DNA of 64,000 nucleotides from Elephas maximus indicus (GCF_024166365.1 NC_064838.1:71688001-71752000); one strand, 5' to 3'; positions 44,266-56,569 are shown, counted from the stretch's first letter. Program-made: numbers and translations. Notes: generated by a model not told the origin, from the sequence alone.

Positions 44266-47200
44266 ATACAATATTTCTCCTTTTGCAACTGCCTAATTTA
44301 ACTCAGCATAATGCTTTCCAGATTCCTCCATGTTATGAAATGTTTCACAGATTCATCACTGTTCTTTATCGATGTGTAGTATTCCCTTGTGTGAATACAC
44401 CATAATTTATTTATCCATTCATCTGTTGATGGTCACCTTGGTTGCTTCCATCTTTTTGCTTTTGTAAACAGTGCTGCAGTGAACATGGGTGTGCATATAT
44501 CAGTTTGCGGAAAGGCTCTTATTTCTCTAGGGTATATTCCAAGGAAGGGGATTGCTGGATCCTATGGTAGTTCTATTTCTAGCTTTTTAAGGAAGCGCCA
44601 AATTGATTTCCAAAGTGGTTGTACTGTTTTACATTCCCACCAGCAGCGTGTAAGTGTTTCAGTCTCTCCACAACCTCCCCAACATTAATTAGTTTGTGTT
44701 TTTTGGATTAATGCCAGCCTTTTTGGAGTGAGATGAAATCTCATTGTAGTTTTGATTTCCATTTCTCTAATGGCTAATGATTGTGAGCGTTTCCTCATGT
44801 ATCTGTTAGCTACCTGAATGTCTTCTTTAGTGAAGTATCTGTTTACATCTTTTGCCCATTTTTTAATTGGGTTATTTGACTTTTTGCAGTTGAGTTTTTG
44901 CAGTATCCTGTAGATTTTAGAGATCAGATGCTGATCAGAAGTGTCATAGCTAAAAACGTTTTCCCAGTCTGTAGGTAGTCTTTTTACTCTTTTGGTGAAG
45001 TCTTAGGATGAGCATAGGTGTTTGATTTTTAGGAGCTGCCAGTTATCTAGTTTTTCTTCTGCATTGTTAGTAATGTTTTGTATACTGTTTTTTTTTCATT
45101 AGGGCTCAAAACATTGTCCCTATTTTTTCTTCCATGATCTTTATCGTTTTAGATTTTATATTTAGGTCTTTGATCCATTTTGAGTTAGTTTTTGTGCATG
45201 GAGTGAGGTATGGGTCTTGTTTCATTTTTTTGCAGATGGATATCCAGTTATGCCAGCACCATTTGTTAAAAAGACTGTCTTTTCGCCATTTAACTGTTTT
45301 GGGGCCTTTGTCAAATATCAACTGCTCATGCATGGATGGATTTATGTCTGGATTCTCAATTCCGTTCCATTGGTCCATGTATCTGTTGTTGTACCAGTAC
45401 CAGGCTGTTTTGACTACTGTGGTTGCAAATAGGTTCTAAAATCAGGTAAAGTAAGGCCTCCCACTTTGTTCTTCTTTTTCAGTAACGCCTTATTTATCCG
45501 GGGCCTCTTTCCCTTCCATATGAAGTTGGTGATTTGTTTCTCCATCTCATTAAAGAATGCCCTTGGGATTTGGATCGGAATTGCATTAAATGTATAGATC
45601 GCTTTTGGTAGAATAGACATTTTTATAATGTTAAGTCTTCCTATTCATGAGCAAGGTATGTTCTTCCACTTATGTAAGTCTCTTTTGGTTTCTTGCAGAA
45701 GTGTACTACAGTTTTCTTTGTGTATGTCTTTTATATCTCTGGTAAGATTTATTCCTAAGTATTTTATCTTCTTGGGGGCTACTGTAAATGGCATTGATTT
45801 GGTGATTTCCTCTTCAATGTTCTTTTTGTTGGTGTAGAGGAATCCAACTGATTTTTGTGTGTTTAGAGGAATCCAACTGATTTTTGTATGTTCATCTTGT
45901 ATCCCGATACTCTGTTCAACTCTTCTATTAGTTTCAGTAGTTTTCCAGAGGATTCCTTAGGGTTTTCTGTGTATAAGATCATGTCATCTGCAAATAGAGA
46001 TACTTTTACTTCTTCCATGCCAATCTGGATGCCCTTTATTTCTTTATCTAGCCTAATTGCTCTGGCTAGGACTTCCAGCACTATGTTGAAAAAGAGTGGT
46101 GATAAAGGGCATCCTTGTCTGGTTCCCGATCTCAGTGGGAATGTTTTCAGGCTCTCTCCATTTAGGGTGATGTTGCCTGTTGGCTTTGTATAAATGCCCT
46201 TTCTTATGTTGAGAAATTTTCCTTCTATTCCTATTTTGCTGAGAGTTTTTATCATGAATGAGTGTTGAACTTTGTCAAATGCCTTTTCTGCATCAATTGA
46301 TAAAATCATGTGATTCTTGTCTTTCGTTTTCTTTGTATGATGGATTACATTAATTGTTTTTCTAATGTTGAACCATCCCTGCATACCTCGTATGAATCCC
46401 ACTTGGTCATGGTGAATTATTTTTTTGATATGTTGTTGAATTCTATTGGATAGAATTTTGTTGAGGATTTTTGCGTCTAAGTTCATGAGGGATATAGGTC
46501 TATAATTTTCTTGTGGTGCCTTTACCTGGTTTTGGAATCAGGGATATGGTGGCTTCATAGAATGAGTTTGGTAGTATTCCATCCTTTTCTATGCTCTGAA
46601 ATATCTTTAGTAGTAGTGGTGTTAACTCTTCTCTGAAAGTTTGGTAGAACTCTGCAGCAAAGCCTTCAGGACCAGGGCTTTTTTTTGCTGGAATTTTTTG
46701 ATTACCTTTTCAATCTCTTCTTTTGTTATGGGTCTGTTTACTTGTTCTACCTTTCTGTTAGTTTAGGTAGGTAGTGTTTTTCTAGGGATTCATCCATTTC
46801 TTCTAGGTTTTCAAATTTGTTTGAGTATAGTTTTTCATAGTAATCTGATATGATTCTTTTAATTTCGGTTGGGCCTGTTGTAATATTGCCCCTCTCATTT
46901 CTTATTCGGGTTATTTGCTTCCTCTCCTGTTTTTCTTTTGTCAGTTAGGCCAATGGTTTATCAATTTTGTTGATTTTTTCAAAAAACCAGCTTTTGGTCT
47001 TGTTAATTCTTTCCGTTGTTTTTCTGTTTTCTATTTCATTTAGTTCAGCTCTAATTTTTATTATTTGTTTTCTTCTGGTGCCAGTGGGTTTCTTTTGTTG
47101 GTCTTTTTCTATTTGTTCAGGTTGTAGGGATAGTTCTTTGATTTTGGCCCTTTCTTCTTTTTGGATGTGTGCATTTATTGATATAAATTGGCCTCTGAGC

Positions 47201-48071
47201 ACCACTTTTGCTGTGTCCCAAAGGTTCTGATAGGAAGTGTATTCATTCTCGTTGGATTCTATGAATTTCTTTATTCCGTCCTTAATGTCTTCTATAATCC
47301 AGTCTTTTTTGAACAGGGTGTTGTTCACTTTCCAAGTGTTTGTTTTCTTTTCCCTGCTTTTCCTGTTATTGATTTCCACTTTTTTGGCCTTATAGTCAGA
47401 GAAGATGCTTTGTAATATTTCAGTGTTTTGGATTCTGCTAAGACTTGTTTTATGACCTAGTGTGTGGTCTATTCTAGAGAGTGTTCCACGTGCACTAGAA
47501 AAGAAAGTATACTTGGTTGCTGTTGGGTGGAGTGTTCTGTATATGTCTACGAGGTCAAGTTGGTTGACTGTGGCATTTAGATCTTCCATGTCTTTATTGA
47601 GCTTCTTTCTGGATGTCCTGTCCTTCACCAAAAGTGGTGTGTTGAAGTCTCCTACTATTATTGTGGAGCTGTCTATCTCACTTTTTCAATGCTGATAGAG
47701 GTTTTTTAATGGATCTCGCAGCCCTGTCATTGGGTGCATAAATATTTAATATGTTTATATCTTCTTGGTGTATTGTCCCTTTAATCATTATATAGTGTCC
47801 TTCCTTATCCTTTCTAATGGATTTAACTTTAAAGTCTATTTTGTCAGAAATTAATATTGCCACTCCTGTCTTTTTTTGATTGTTGTTTCCTTGATATATT
47901 TTTTTCCATCCTTTGAGTTTTAGTTTGTGTCTCTAAGATGTGTCTCTTGTAGGCAGCATATAGACAGATCTTGTTTTTAATCCATTCTGCAACTGTCTGT
48001 CTCTTTATTGGTGCATTTAGTCCATTTACATTCAGGGTAATTATGGATAGGTATGAATTTAGTGCTATCAT
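44266..48071 (-). pseudogene. L1 ORF2 pseudogene (endonuclease and reverse transcriptase)
   Basis: ORF2 begins at the ATG 48071-48069 (MIALNSYLSIITLNVNGLN, the endonuclease start). The APE-type endonuclease runs to about 47300 with frameshifts near 47865 and 47690, one at a T-run. The reverse-transcriptase domain is best preserved at 45863-46486: [28 protein letters not shown] and an intact FADD catalytic box (45983-45994). The cysteine-rich C-terminal part ends near 44266 after several stops. The protein in active L1s nicks DNA and primes reverse transcription of L1 RNA; this copy is split into at least five frames. Confidence 0.92.
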
Positions 48072-48399
48072 TTTGATGTCTTGTTTTTGTGTGTTGACAG
48101 CTTCTTTTTCCCACTTGATTTTATGTGCTGAGTAGATTTTCTTTGTATATTGTCCTTTCCTCATATTTGTTGTTGTTGATTTTGTTTCTGCTGAGTCTCT
48201 ATTTTTCCTTTGTATTTTATTTTGATGAGTAGGATAGTTTGTCTCCTTTGTGGTTACCTTATTATTTACCCCTATATTTCTAAATTTATAACTAACTTTT
48301 ATTTCTTTTTATTGCTGTATCTTCCTCTCCATATGGAAGGTGTATGATTACATTTCTTAATTGCTCTTTATTATTTTAATGTTGTCTTCTTTTACATAA

Positions 48400-49781
48400 T
48401 AACATCGCCGTTATCCTGTGTTGGGCTTTTTTTTTTTATTTCCCTGTCTGGGTTGACTTCTGGTTGCTCTGCCCGGTGTTCTAGTCTTGGGACGATACCT
48501 GATATTACTGATTTTTCTAACCAAAGCACTCCCTTTAGCATTTCTTGTAGTTCTGGTTTGGTTTTTACGAACTCCCTCAACTTGTGTTTATCTGGAAATG
48601 TCTTAATTTCCCCTCCATATTTAAGAGACAGTTTTGATGGATATATGATTCATGGCAGGCAATTTTTTTCTTTCATTTTTTTAAATATGTCATCCCATTG
48701 CCTTCTTGCCTGCATGGTTTCTGCCGAGTAGTCCAAGCTTATTCTTTTTTTTTTTTTAAATAATTTTTATTGTGCTTTAAGTGAAAGTTTACAAATCAAG
48801 TCAGTCTGTCAAATATAAACTTATATACACCTTACTACATACTGCCATTTACTCTCCCCCTAGTGAGTCAGCCCGCTCCCTCCTTCCAGTGTCTCCTTTT
48901 GTGACCGTTTTGCCAGTCTCTAACCCTCTCTATCCTCCCCTCTCCCCTCTAGACAGGAGATGCCAACACAGTCTCAAGTGTCCACCTGATACAAGTACGA
49001 GCTTATTCTTATTGACTCTTCCTTGTAGGTGACTTTTCTTTGATCCCTCGCTGCTCTTATAATTCTCTCTTTATCTTTGGTTTTGGCAAGCTTGATTATA
49101 ATATGTCTTGGTGACTTTCTTTTAAGATGCACCTTATATGGAGTTCGATAAGTATCTTGGATAGATATCTTCTCATCTTTCACAATATCAGGGAAGTTTT
49201 CTGCCAACAAATCCTCAACAATTTTCTCTGTGTTTTCTGTTATCCCTCCCTGTTCTGGTACTCCAATCATTCGTAGGTTATTTCTCTTGATAGAGTCCCA
49301 CATGATTCGTAAGCTTTCTTCATTTTTTAGAATTCTTTTATCTGATTTTTCTTCAAATATATTAGCACCAAGTGATTTATCTTTGAGTTCAGAAATTCTA
49401 GCTTCTACTTGCTCAATTCTGGTCCTCTGACTTTCTATTATCTAATTCTGTAATTTTATTGTTAATCTTCTGAATTTCTGATTGCTGTCTGTCTATGGAT
49501 TTTTCTAGCTTATTAAACTTTTCTTTATGTTCCTGAATAATCTTTCTGATTTCTTCAGTTGCTTTATCTGTGTGTTCCTTGGCTTGTTCTGCATATCACT
49601 TCATTTCCTTCCTGATGTCTTGAAGAGTCCTGTATATTAAACTTTTGTATTCTGCTTCTGGTAATTCCAGGAATGCACTTTCATCTAGAAGATCCCTGGA
49701 TTCTTTGTTTTGAGAGCCTGTTGAAGTGATCATGGCGTGTTTCTTTATGTAACTTGATATTGACTGTTGTCTCCAAGCCAT
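48400..49781 (-). pseudogene. L1 ORF1 pseudogene, split by a nested L1 tail
   Basis: ORF1 encodes the RNA-binding chaperone of the L1 particle. It can be traced from MAWRQQSISSYIKK (49781) through an RRM/C-terminal domain (NNLRMIGVPE near 49280, SPRHIIIKLAK near 49115). At EESIRIS the nested L1 tail (48747-48999) separates it from LDYSAETMQARRQWDD, which continues on the other side in ORF1 sense. Stops occur early (49596) and further stops follow. Confidence 0.88.
48747..48999 (-). mobile_element. 5'-truncated L1 tail nested in ORF1, 11-bp TSD
   Basis: agcttattctt at 48736-48746 and 49000-49010 is an exact duplication. The insert is about 250 bp of L1 3' UTR with its poly(A), same orientation as the host L1 ('aagtgaaagtttacaaatca'). 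It was added after the host copy integrated. Confidence 0.95.
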
Positions 49782-51008
49782 CTATAAGTTATTGTATTAG
49801 TTTATGCTTGCTTACTGTGTCATAGCTGCTTGCTTTGTTTTGTTTTGTTATACCTCTATGGGTTGCTTGAGTGAGCTAGCTTGATTATTTTCACCCTTGG
49901 AGCTCTGGTGTCCTGTCCCCAGCTGGCTAGAGCTGTTATCAGGTATACCAGTCTAGGAGTCCATTCAGTTTTCTTGTACGAATTCAGCTCAGGTTTCCAG
50001 GTAGCAGATCATCAAGTGTGTGTTACAGGCTCTGTCCTACAGTCTTAGAGAGACAGGGGTGATTGGCATATATACTGGTATCTGATTGCAGCAGGGGGTC
50101 ATGCTCTGAACAAGGCAAGGGGCTGAAAACCGACCCCCAAGTGTCTCTGTGGAAAACATGTCTCTGTTCCCTAGAGTGTGCTGGTGGGTGGGTTCTGCAG
50201 AGGGACCATGGGCACCCAAAGTTTTTGTTGTAAGGACTGGGAGGTACCAGTTATCCCTGGACCCTTGTTGTGGGTGGCTGGGCAACCCAAGTGGAGCCAC
50301 CAGTCCTTAGGTCCCTGTTGTGGGTAGGTGAGGACCTTGTTTAATAGGCAAAGCAATGTCAAATGTCAAATACCCACCTCTCCACCGAACCGCTGAAATG
50401 GTTGGAGTTTGCCAACAAGGGCCTATTCTCCCAAAATAGGCCCACATAGGTCCATGCAGAAGGGAAAGGTGCTCAAGGTCCACGGACATTCTATGCCTAG
50501 ACAGGAGCCGCTTCTGTCCTGAGCTCCTCCAGTTAATCGAGCTAGCAAATTATCTTTTCCCCCCAGTTGCAAATTTTTTCCTTTCCCAAGGCTGGGAGAA
50601 CAGCTCCAGGTGCTCGCCAGGGTCTATCTCAGGCTTAGGGATTCAGCCGCTGAAACTGCCTTGGGGGTGGGGGGGCGTGGTAAAATATACGCAAGTACTT
50701 AGCTTTTGCCGAGAGCGCCCTTCTCCTCAGGTTCCGGAGGTGTGAGTGGGCTGTGTGGCTGGCTGCTTTTTCCTGAGGAAACTGCGGCCAACCCGCCGCC
50801 GCTGCTGCCGCTCCAGGAATGATGTCTGAGGGCTCCCCGTGATTCATGTCTGGTAACTGCTCTCCACTTCTGAACGGTCCCTCCCTTCGTCTGCCCCTCA
50901 GTTCCTTGTCTTAGCTTGCCTTTGATGCTCAGGGCTCCCAGCTTGTCAGAAATGTACTTGTTTCACTTGTTTTTTCGGGTCTTTGTTGTAAAGAGGGCTC
51001 GACGGAAC
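49782..51008 (-). mobile_element. L1 5' UTR region
   Basis: GC-rich for an intergenic L1 (for example 'aacccgccgccgctgctgcc' near 50792) with several direct sub-repeats such as 'cctgttgtgggt' near 50260-50330. It should contain the internal promoter of the L1. The precise 5' end is not certain. Confidence 0.7.
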
Positions 51009-51186
51009 TGCTGCTTCTGTGGACATTGATTGTGGATCCAAGTAAAATGAAATCCTTGACCACTTCAATCTTTATCATGATGTTGCTTATTTGTCCAGAT
51101 GTGAGTATTTTTGTTTTCTTTATGTTGAGATGTAATCCGTACTGAAGGCTGTAGTCTTTGATTTTCATCAGTAAGTGCTTCATTAA
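51009..51186 (-). mobile_element. RTE (BovB-like) internal fragment
   Basis: 'gattgtggatccaagtaaaa' and 'gtaagtgcttcattaag' match the RT region of the 35.7-37.8 kb RTE. Both of its ends are missing. Confidence 0.88.
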
Positions 51187-51195
51187 GATTATAGC

Positions 51196-51275
51196 TAAGA
51201 AAATCCTGTGGAGCAGTTCTACTCTTTGACACATGGGGCCACCATGAGCTGGAATCAACTTTATGACAATGGGTT
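51196..51275 (+). mobile_element. AfroSINE 3' half
   Basis: 'tgtggagcagttctactctt' and 'gagctggaatcaactttatg'. Confidence 0.85.
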
Positions 51276-51287
51276 TTATCACTCAAG

Positions 51288-51494
51288 AGGAGTCCCTGGG
51301 TGGTGCAAATGGTTAACATGCTTGGCTGCTAACCAAAAGGTTAGAGGTTTGAGTCTAACCCAGAGGCATCTAGAAAGAAAGGGATGGTGATCTTCTTCTG
51401 AAAAATCAACCATTGGAAACCCTGTGGAACACAGTTCTGTGTGACACACATTGGGTAGCCATGAGTCAGAGTTGATTCAAGGGCATCTGGTTGT
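51288..51494 (+). mobile_element. AfroSINE, long type
   Basis: 'gagtccctgggtggtgcaaa', 'gaaaaatcaaccattggaaa' and the tail 'agagttgattcaagggcatc'. Confidence 0.93.
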
Positions 51495-51896
51495 AATCAC
51501 CCAGGAGATTATCCAGGTTGGATCTGACCTAATCGGGTGGGCCCTTAAAAGAGGGTTTAGAGGTCAGAAATGGAAGAACTCAGAGAACCGTGCTCCTGCT
51601 GGCCTGGAAGAAAGCATCAGTAGTAAACTGCTCTTGGGAAAAGAAAATGGGACCCCCAGTTACCTAGCTACAAGGAACCGAATTCTGGCAACAACTTGCA
51701 CGAGTTCCAGACCTAGATAAGAACCACTGCACTGGCTGATACCTCGATTGTAGCCTTGTGAGACCAAAACCAATGATTTAGCTAAGTAGTGCCCAGACCC
51801 TCGACAAATGGAAGCTGTGAGATAATAAATTTGTGTGGTTTTAAGCTGCTAAGTTTGTGACCATTTGTTACATAGCAGTAGAAAACTAATACAGAT
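51495..51896 (+). mobile_element. MaLR-like LTR
   Basis: 'gagattatccaggttggatc', 'gctgtgagataataaatttg' and the end 'tagaaaactaatacag' follow the MaLR LTR 3' half. Confidence 0.7.
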
Positions 51897-52232
51897 GGTA
51901 GAGACTGGGAGGGAAGGGATGAAGTTCTGACAGCATTGTTTCTTAAGCTAGCTAGGTGATGGATGGGTCCATGAGTGTATTTAATTTGTGAAGATTCATG
52001 GTGCTCTACACTTAGGATGCATGCACTTTTCTTTATATGTAGTATACTTGATGCAAAGTTATTTTAAAAACCAACTTAAGCTCAGAGATACCCCAGGCTA
52101 CTCAGCCAGGCTACGCAGCCTCAGAGTGGCAGGTTGAGTTTCAAGCACAGGCCCATTTGGTTATACTCTTCTCTGCTGTCCCTAATGCAGCCTATCCTCC
52201 TTGTTGATGTTCAGACAATAAAAATAATCCCC
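51897..52232. other. Intergenic DNA with MIR-like segment
   Basis: A MIR-like core lies at about 52075-52200 ('cctcagagtggcaggttgag'). The rest is unassigned. Confidence 0.4.
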
Positions 52233-52243
52233 TTGGTAATGCT

Positions 52244-53526
52244 GTTTTTGTTATGTTGTTAGGTGCCATTGAGTCGGGTTCTAACTCATAGCGACCCTAC
52301 GTTCAGCAGAATGAAACACTGCCTGGTCCTGCCCCATCCTTACAGTCGTTATTATGTTTGAGCCCATTGTTGCAGCCACTGTGTCAAAGCATCTTGTTGA
52401 GGTTCTTCCTCTTCTTCGTTGACCCTCTACTTTACCAAGCATGATGTCCTTTTCCAGGGACTGATCCCTCCTGATAACATGTCCAAAGTACATGAGACAT
52501 AGTCTCGCCATTCTTGCTTCTAATAAGTACTCTGGCTATACTTCTTCCAAGACGGATTTGTTCATTCTGACAGACTGTGATATATTCAATATTCACTATC
52601 ACCATAATTCAAAGACATCAATTCTTCTTCAGTCTTCCTTATTCATTGTCCAGCTTTCACATGATATGAGACAACTGAAACACCATGGCTTGGGTCAGGT
52701 GCACCTTAGTCCTTAGAGTGACATCTTTGCTTTTTAACACTTTAAAGAGGTCCTTTGCTGCAGATTTGCCTAATGCAATGTGTCTTTTGATTTCTTGCCT
52801 GCTCCTTCCATGGATGTTGATTGTGGATCTAAGTAAAATGAAATCCTTGGCAACTTCAATCATTTTTCCATTGATCATGATGTTGCTTATTGGTCCAGTT
52901 GTAAGGATTTTTATTTTCTTTATGTAGAGGTGCAATCCTTACTGAAGGCTGTGGTCTATGATCTTCATTAGTAAGTGTTTCAAGTCCTCTTCACTTTCAG
53001 CAAGCAAGGTTGTGTTATCTGCATAATGCAGGTTGTTAATGCAGCCTCCTCCAATCCTGATGCCCCATTCTTCTTCATACAGTCCAGTTTCTCAGATTAT
53101 TTGCTCAGCATACAGATTGGTTAAGTGTGATGAAAGGATACAATGCTGACATACACCTTTCTTTTCTTTAAACCATGCAATATCCCTTTATTCTGTTTGA
53201 ATGGCTGCCTCTTGGTCTGTGTACAGGTTTTTCATGAGCACAGTTAAGTGTTCTGGGGTTCCCATTCTTCACAATGTTATCCATAATTTGTTATGATCCC
53301 CATAGTCAATGCCTTTGCATAGTCAATAAAACATAGGTAAGCATCTTTCTGGTATCTTCTATTTTCAGCCAAGATCCATCTGACATCAGCAATGATATCC
53401 CTGGTTCTACATCCTCTTCTGGCAGTTCCCTGTTGATGTACTGCTGCAACTGCTTTTGAATGATCTTCAGCAAATTTTTACTTGTGTGTGATATTAATGA
53501 TATTATTTGATAATTTCTTCATTCTG
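52244..53526 (-). mobile_element. RTE (BovB-like) LINE, 1.3 kb, 5'-truncated, 11-bp TSD
   Basis: ttggtaatgct at 52233-52243 and 53527-53537 is an exact duplication. It carries the RTE tail 'ttaggtgccattgagtcggg' and an RT frame with several frameshifts. The catalytic box reads YADN (53014-53025) instead of YADD. Preserved pieces include GHVIRRDQSLEKDIMLGKV near 52440. Confidence 0.95.
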
Positions 53527-53537
53527 TTGGTAATGCT

Positions 53538-54479
53538 ACTATTGGCAAAACAGTGCTCTCCCTGCCCCCCCCCCAAAGAAGTAACTCTTTAGAATGAATC
53601 TGACCTTTGTTTAGATTTGTTATTTTGATTAGTCAGGGAACCCTGATAATAATTCCAACCATTCTCTAGTGGTGCACTAGTGACTTCTGATAAGTGTGAC
53701 ATTTTATTGCTACCCACTGCCACTCCTTCTTCCAGGGACCAACAAAAACTGTAGCTACTGAAGATCCTGACTTTTGACCTCCGTGTCAACACCCGAGAAT
53801 GAAAGTAGAGATAAGGGAGAGAGGTAAGAGTTCACCCACGTTGTATTTGTTCTGGGAAAGGCATCCATTTAGACCACCAGTTTCTTGAAGCCAACACACA
53901 GACACAAAATATAACAACTAACTGTCTCTTCAAGATTATTGATATAATACAAAATCATTTTAACAGAATCAAAACTTTTCAGAAATTAAAAGCACTAAAG
54001 TGAAAGACTCATCTCTCTAAAAGGAACCCCTGTTCACTCTAGGGCATGTCTTATCTTTCTCCCCACTCCCTTTTTCAAATGATTTGTTGTTCTACTCATG
54101 TTTGAACTAAAAAACTAGTGGAAATTTATCAAAACCAAAACAGAATTTGTTATTCTGTTATTGTGCAGAATGATAGTGCATGTCATTTATATCTAAACAT
54201 GCTATTCAATACAGTAGCACTAGCTACGCTTGGCTATGGAGCACTTGAAACGTGGACAGTCCAAATTGAGATGTGCTGTGTAAAATACACACACTGGAAT
54301 TCAAAGATTTAGGAGACAAAGTAAGAATGTAACTATTGCAGTAATATTATGTTGATAACATGTTAAAATGATTTTTTAAATAGAATTAAATAAAATGTAG
54401 TATTGAAATTAGTAGAATAAAGTTCTACCCATGGCTCACATTATATTTCCATTGAACAGGCTAATCTAGCACATTGCAG
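53538..54479. other. Intergenic DNA, apparently unique
   Basis: A C-run lies at 53565-53573. No gene or repeat is identified. Confidence 0.4.
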
Positions 54480-55062
54480 GTTCTTCACAAAAGACATGAA
54501 AAATATCCGTAGAGCCACATATGCCAAAGAATTCATCAGCCTGAAACCAGAAGAGCTAGAGGGTGCTCAGCTACCACCAATGACCTCCCTGACAGGGAAC
54601 ACAACATAGAGTCCCTGATGGAGCAGGAGAAAAGTGGGATGCAGAACTCAAATTCTAGTAAAAAGACTAGACTTAATGGTCTGACTGGGACTGAAGGAAC
54701 CCCAGAAGACATGGCCCTCAGACCCTCTGTTAGCCCAAAACTAGGAAAATTCCTGAAGCCAACTCTTCAGGCAAAGGTTAGACTGGACTATAAGACATTA
54801 AATGACACTTGTGAAGAGTGTGTTTTTTGGCTCAAGTAGATGCCCAAGACTAAATGGGCAGCTCATATCTGGAGGTGAGATGAGAAGGCAGAAAGGGACG
54901 GGAGCTGATTGAATGGACACAGGAAATACAGGGTGGAAAGGAGGAGTGCGCTGTCAGATTATAGGGAGAGCAGCTAGGGTCACATAACAATGTATGTATA
55001 AATTTTTGTATGAGAAACTAATGTGAACTGTAAACTTTCACTTAAAGCACAATAAAAAAAAA
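54480..55062 (+). mobile_element. L1 3' end, 5'-truncated
   Basis: Ends 'gtaaactttcacttaaagca' plus 'caataaaa' and A-run, the complement of the tails at 43226 and 48755. The left boundary is approximate. Confidence 0.85.
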
Positions 55063-55084
55063 TCCAGCGAAAAATTCATTTTTT

Positions 55085-55290
55085 TAATCTAACAATTTAT
55101 TTTGAACACCTTTCTATCACAATGTATAGAGAATAGATCTCATTTTTTTTAATGGTTGTGTGCATGTTCTGATTTTTTTTAAACTATTCTGTTATTGATA
55201 AATATTTCTGTTGATTTTTTTTGATATCACAAAGTACTGCAATGAACATCCTCATATATTATTCTTTGTACACTCGTGCTAGAAATAGTT
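55085..55290 (-). mobile_element. Old L1 ORF2/3' fragment
   Basis: 'tgcaatgaacatcctcatat' after a T-rich stretch is a reversed old L1 pattern. Confidence 0.6.
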
Positions 55291-55294
55291 AATT

Positions 55295-55429
55295 CACTAT
55301 TGAGCATTTGCTCTGTGTCCAGGTACTGTTTTGCACTTGATCTCAATCAATAATCTCATTCAATTTTCTCTAGCTTTGTGTGGCAGGTTATATTATCTCC
55401 ATTGTACAGGTGGGAAGGTTTTGAGATGG
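55295..55429 (+). mobile_element. MIR, interrupted by LTR
   Basis: 'gtccaggtactgttttgcac' and 'ttgtacaggtgggaaggttt'. Confidence 0.65.
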
Positions 55430-55434
55430 GGAGG

Positions 55435-55958
55435 TGTCCTAGTTATCTAGCACTGCTATAACAGAAATACCACATGTGGATGGCATTAACAAAGAGAAAT
55501 TTATTCTCTCACAGTTTGGGAGGCTAGAAGTCCGAATTCAGGGTGCCATCTCCAGAGGAGGGCTTTCTCTCTCTGTTGGCTCTGAAGGAAGGTCCTTGTC
55601 ATCAATCTTTCCCTGGTCTAGGAGCTTCTCAGCAGAGGGCTCCTCCATCCAAAGGACAAGTTCTACTTTTGGCTCTTCTTGCTTAATTGTAATGAGGTCC
55701 AGTGCCTCTCTGCTCACTTCTCTCTTTTATGTCTCAAAAGAGATTGACTCAAGATGCAACCTAATCCTGTAGATTATGTCTTGCCTCATTAACATAAATG
55801 CCTCTAATCCTCCCTCATTAATGTCATAGAGGTTAGAATTTACAACACACTGGACAATTATATCAGATCACAAAATGGAGGACTACCACAAAATACCGGG
55901 AATCATGGCCTAGCCAAGTTGACTCATATTTTGGGGGGACAGAATTCAATCCATAACA
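55435..55958 (-). mobile_element. Solo LTR, 524 bp, GGAGG duplication
   Basis: TG...CA-bounded and flanked by ggagg at 55430-55434 and 55959-55963. It resembles the 519-bp LTR at 14129-14647 along its whole length, including 'tcccctggtctaggagcttc' and 'aaaagagattg'. Both are solo and minus. Confidence 0.93.
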
Positions 55959-56149
55959 GGAGGTATCAAAAACAAATCAAGACACTATTTCAGAAGAAGG
56001 GGACCACCTACTGGGCAGATGGGATCTGCATCAGTCCTTACTCAAAGGTCCTTACTCAAAGGTTCTTAATCAAAGGTTTACCGTGGGCAGTCAGGGAGTT
56101 AGCACATGAGGAGACCTCAGCATGGGGCGTGCAACACAGTGGGTTTTCA

Positions 56150-56530
56150 TCATTCTTGCTGTTATAATAAGCAAGGTAAGCATGGCTTACTTGTGTTTAC
56201 TTAGTAATCTGTAGCGACCAATTTCACATTTTTTCACCACTTCAAAGATTCTGCTTCTAGGCATGGCTGGCATCTGTCTTTCTCCCCACAGCACCTTTCT
56301 GCGGAACAGAATCTTCTTTTCAAATTTATAATCCCCTGGGGGCAGATAACCCAGTAAGTAAGGTACGCCTGGGCTTACTTGTGCTTACTTACTAATCTGT
56401 AGTGAACACTTTCATTTTGATGTAGTGTAGTGAAACCCATGTGAAATTGTTCAGTATGGATTAGTAAGTAAGTACAAAGAAGCCCATGCCTACCTTGCCT
56501 ATTGGATAATCTGTCCTAGAATAATTGCTG
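56150..56530 (-). repeat. Unclassified palindromic dispersed repeat, copy 2
   Basis: Three forms of a ~50-60-bp motif: 56170-56215 and 56355-56400 in one orientation ('cttacttgtgcttacttact'), 56460-56515 inverted ('tagtaagtaagtacaaagaa'). The arms at 56355-56400 and 56460-56505 pair over about 45 bp. Core 'cagcacctttctgcg' and 'gattctgcttctaggc' match copy 1 (20225-20535) in reverse. Confidence 0.8.
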
Positions 56531-56569
56531 TGGTAGGAACCAGGTCTTGGTAGATTATATTATTGTTCA

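Larger units (their letters stand above)
43211..51008 (-). mobile_element. Near full-length L1 LINE (7.8 kb)
   Basis: Read from the right: a GC-rich 5' UTR (about 49790-51008), ORF1, ORF2, a 1-kb 3' UTR and poly(A) at 43211-43225. Two later insertions interrupt it: a SINE tail at 43312-43389 and an L1 tail at 48747-48999. No duplication of the target site could be found; the right end abuts an RTE fragment. All reading frames are broken, so it is a dead copy. Confidence 0.93.

Noticed and set aside
45863-47631. Long minus-strand frames as host genes
   Set aside because: They are L1 ORF2 fragments with EN and RT motifs in a degraded L1.
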